A stretch of 6,196 nt of DNA. Origin: an uncultured Clostridia bacterium. Lineage in GTDB: Bacteria > Bacillota > Clostridia > Oscillospirales > Ruminococcaceae. Both the position numbers and the translations under genes were made by a program. Position 1 is the stretch's first letter. Every line of letters starts with the position of its first letter. The notes below the pieces were generated by a model. It was not told the origin of the DNA. It did no database searches and worked only from the letters and a program-made list of their open reading frames with translations. The stretch lies in NCBI GenBank assembly GCA_947625455.1, contig CANQOJ010000136.1, positions 1 to 6,196 on the forward strand. Direction: 5' to 3'. Shown here one piece after another: positions 5,196 through 6,196 of the stretch.

Positions 5196-6056
5196 ATGAA
5201 AAATCTGCATATAAAAAACTTTATAGCGCTTACAATTGCAGGGATAGTAAATGCTTTCGGAATAACCGTGTTCCTGGCGCCCGTAAAACTCTACGACAGC
5301 GGAATTTCGGGAACTTCAATGCTTCTGTCGCAGATAACGCCGGATTACATATCGCTGTCGATACTGCTTATCGCGCTGAATGTGCCGTTGTTCGCGGTGG
5401 GATTGAAAAAGCAGGGCAAGGCGTTTACGATTTACGCCATTTACACGGTTGCAGTATACTCTGTGTCTGCGTGGCTGATAACGGACGTTTTGCCGATTGA
5501 CGTGGATATGGCGTCACCGCTTGCGGGAGAGGACTTGCTGTTGTGCGCGCTGTTTGGCGGTATTATTTCGGGAATAGGCAGCGGTCTTGCCATACGTTTT
5601 GGCGGGGCTATGGACGGAATTGAAGTTATGGCGGTTATTTTCGCAAAGAAGATAGGTATAACCGTCGGAACATTTGTAATGATCTACAATATTATTCTGT
5701 ACATTTTGTGCGGAATTATTCTCAATAACTGGATTTTGCCGCTTTATTCGATTGTGACATACTATGCGGGGTTAAAAACGATAGACTTTATCGTTGAGGG
5801 CTTTGACAGGGCAAAGTCTGCCATGATCATAACCTGCAAGGGCGAGGAGATATGCGCTAAACTTTCGGAGGAATTTGGCACGGGCATGACAACAATGCAG
5901 GGCGAGGGCGGTTATTTAAAGCAGTCCAAGACCGTCATTTACTTCGTCATCAACCGCTTCCAAATCGGAAAAATGCGAAATCTGGTTCACGAGATAGACA
6001 AGACGGCGTATATAACCATCTCCGATGTAGCTGATGTATTCAAGCAGAACAAATGA
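5196..6056 (+). CDS. YitT-family membrane protein (DUF161 + DUF2179)
   Basis: A 286-residue integral membrane protein of the YitT family, common in Firmicutes in several paralogues and without an agreed function. Residues 1-200 hold about six hydrophobic segments (near 8-29, 51-70, 77-97, 112-132, 154-175 and 178-199). The conserved N-terminal pattern includes GIVNAFGITVFLAP (16-29) and SGISGTSMLL (35-44), and an internal echo GGAMDGIEVMA lies at 136-146, consistent with a duplicated membrane unit. Residues about 208-282 form the soluble DUF2179 domain, ending GGYLKQSKTVIYFVINR (238-254) and AYITISDVADVF (271-282), a PII-like fold expected in the cytoplasm. Transport of a small molecule is a fair guess for the family, not something shown here. 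It has its own promoter and terminator and appears to be a single-gene unit diverging from the phosphodiesterase gene. The ATG at 5196 is the only sensible start after the promoter. Confidence 0.93.
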   Translation: MKNLHIKNFIALTIAGIVNAFGITVFLAPVKLYDSGISGTSMLLSQITPDYISLSILLIALNVPLFAVGLKKQGKAFTIYAIYTVAVYSVSAWLITDVLPIDVDMASPLAGEDLLLCALFGGIISGIGSGLAIRFGGAMDGIEVMAVIFAKKIGITVGTFVMIYNIILYILCGIILNNWILPLYSIVTYYAGLKTIDFIVEGFDRAKSAMIITCKGEEICAKLSEEFGTGMTTMQGEGGYLKQSKTVIYFVINRFQIGKMRNLVHEIDKTAYITISDVADVFKQNK

Positions 6057-6065
6057 CAAGAAGAA

Positions 6066-6093
6066 AAACCCGAACCTATTTTGGTTCGGGTTT
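6066..6093 (+). terminator. Rho-independent terminator after YitT-family gene
   Basis: AAACCCGAACC (6066-6076) and GGTTCGGGTTT (6083-6093) form a perfect 11-bp stem around TATTTT, preceded by an A-run and ending in TTT. It starts nine bases after the stop codon. The A-tract and T-tract flank the GC core on both sides, so it may also work for transcripts from the right. Confidence 0.8.
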
Positions 6094-6196
6094 CAAACTG
6101 CAGAAAAACTACCGTGCGGGAGCGTTTAGAAGTTAGAGGCTAAAGTTGAAATCAAACCAAGTATAAACAGGAAAAGTTGTTTGTACCGCAAGGCAA

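Noticed and set aside
6177..6196. GTACCGCAAGG near the right edge resembling GTACGCAAGG at 1667-1676, hinting at another repeat copy
   Set aside because: The match is about ten bases with an insertion and the window ends before the hairpin core would appear, so it cannot be supported here.

Overview
The window looks like chromosomal DNA of an anaerobic, low-to-moderate GC Firmicute, probably a gut-dwelling member of the Clostridia. The evidence is strong AAGGAGG-type ribosome sites, textbook TTGACA/TATAAT promoters, a clostridial-type 4Fe-4S ferredoxin, a two-domain YitT-family membrane protein and, most tellingly, a Gram-positive-type bile salt hydrolase. I cannot name the species from this sequence alone.

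Left part, + strand: the C-terminal 116 residues of a LacI-family sugar-responsive repressor run in from the left edge (3-353). A likely redox/lipid-binding cluster follows: an NAD(P)H-type flavoprotein with an Isf-like cysteine motif (394-1014), a 60-residue single-cluster ferredoxin (1093-1275) and a 105-residue SCP2 sterol-carrier-like protein (1316-1633). The ferredoxin has a possible weak promoter of its own.

Middle: the SCP2 gene converges on the bile salt hydrolase gene. The 291 bases between them (1634-1924) hold no gene but contain a MITE- or REP-like palindromic element (about 1671-1917). It has perfect 16- and 17-bp hairpins at its two ends, inward inverted tails and an internal degenerate duplication. 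On the - strand, a membrane-bound protein with a degenerate GGDEF domain and an intact EAL domain (2988-4922, a predicted c-di-GMP phosphodiesterase) precedes the bile salt hydrolase (1925-2902). A strong stem-loop (2929-2966) lies in the 85-base gap between them.

Right part: a 273-base divergent intergenic region carries two full-consensus promoters with 17-bp spacers, one reading left into the phosphodiesterase gene and one reading right into a YitT-family gene (5196-6056). A perfect 6-5-6 palindrome lies between them. The YitT gene ends at a hairpin terminator (6066-6093). The last 103 bases show no gene or clear signal.

Working picture: bile-acid deconjugation and a c-di-GMP-degrading membrane sensor may share transcription. 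They face a small operon whose flavoprotein, ferredoxin and lipid-binding protein could handle a hydrophobic substrate reductively. The functional link between the two halves is inference from proximity only.
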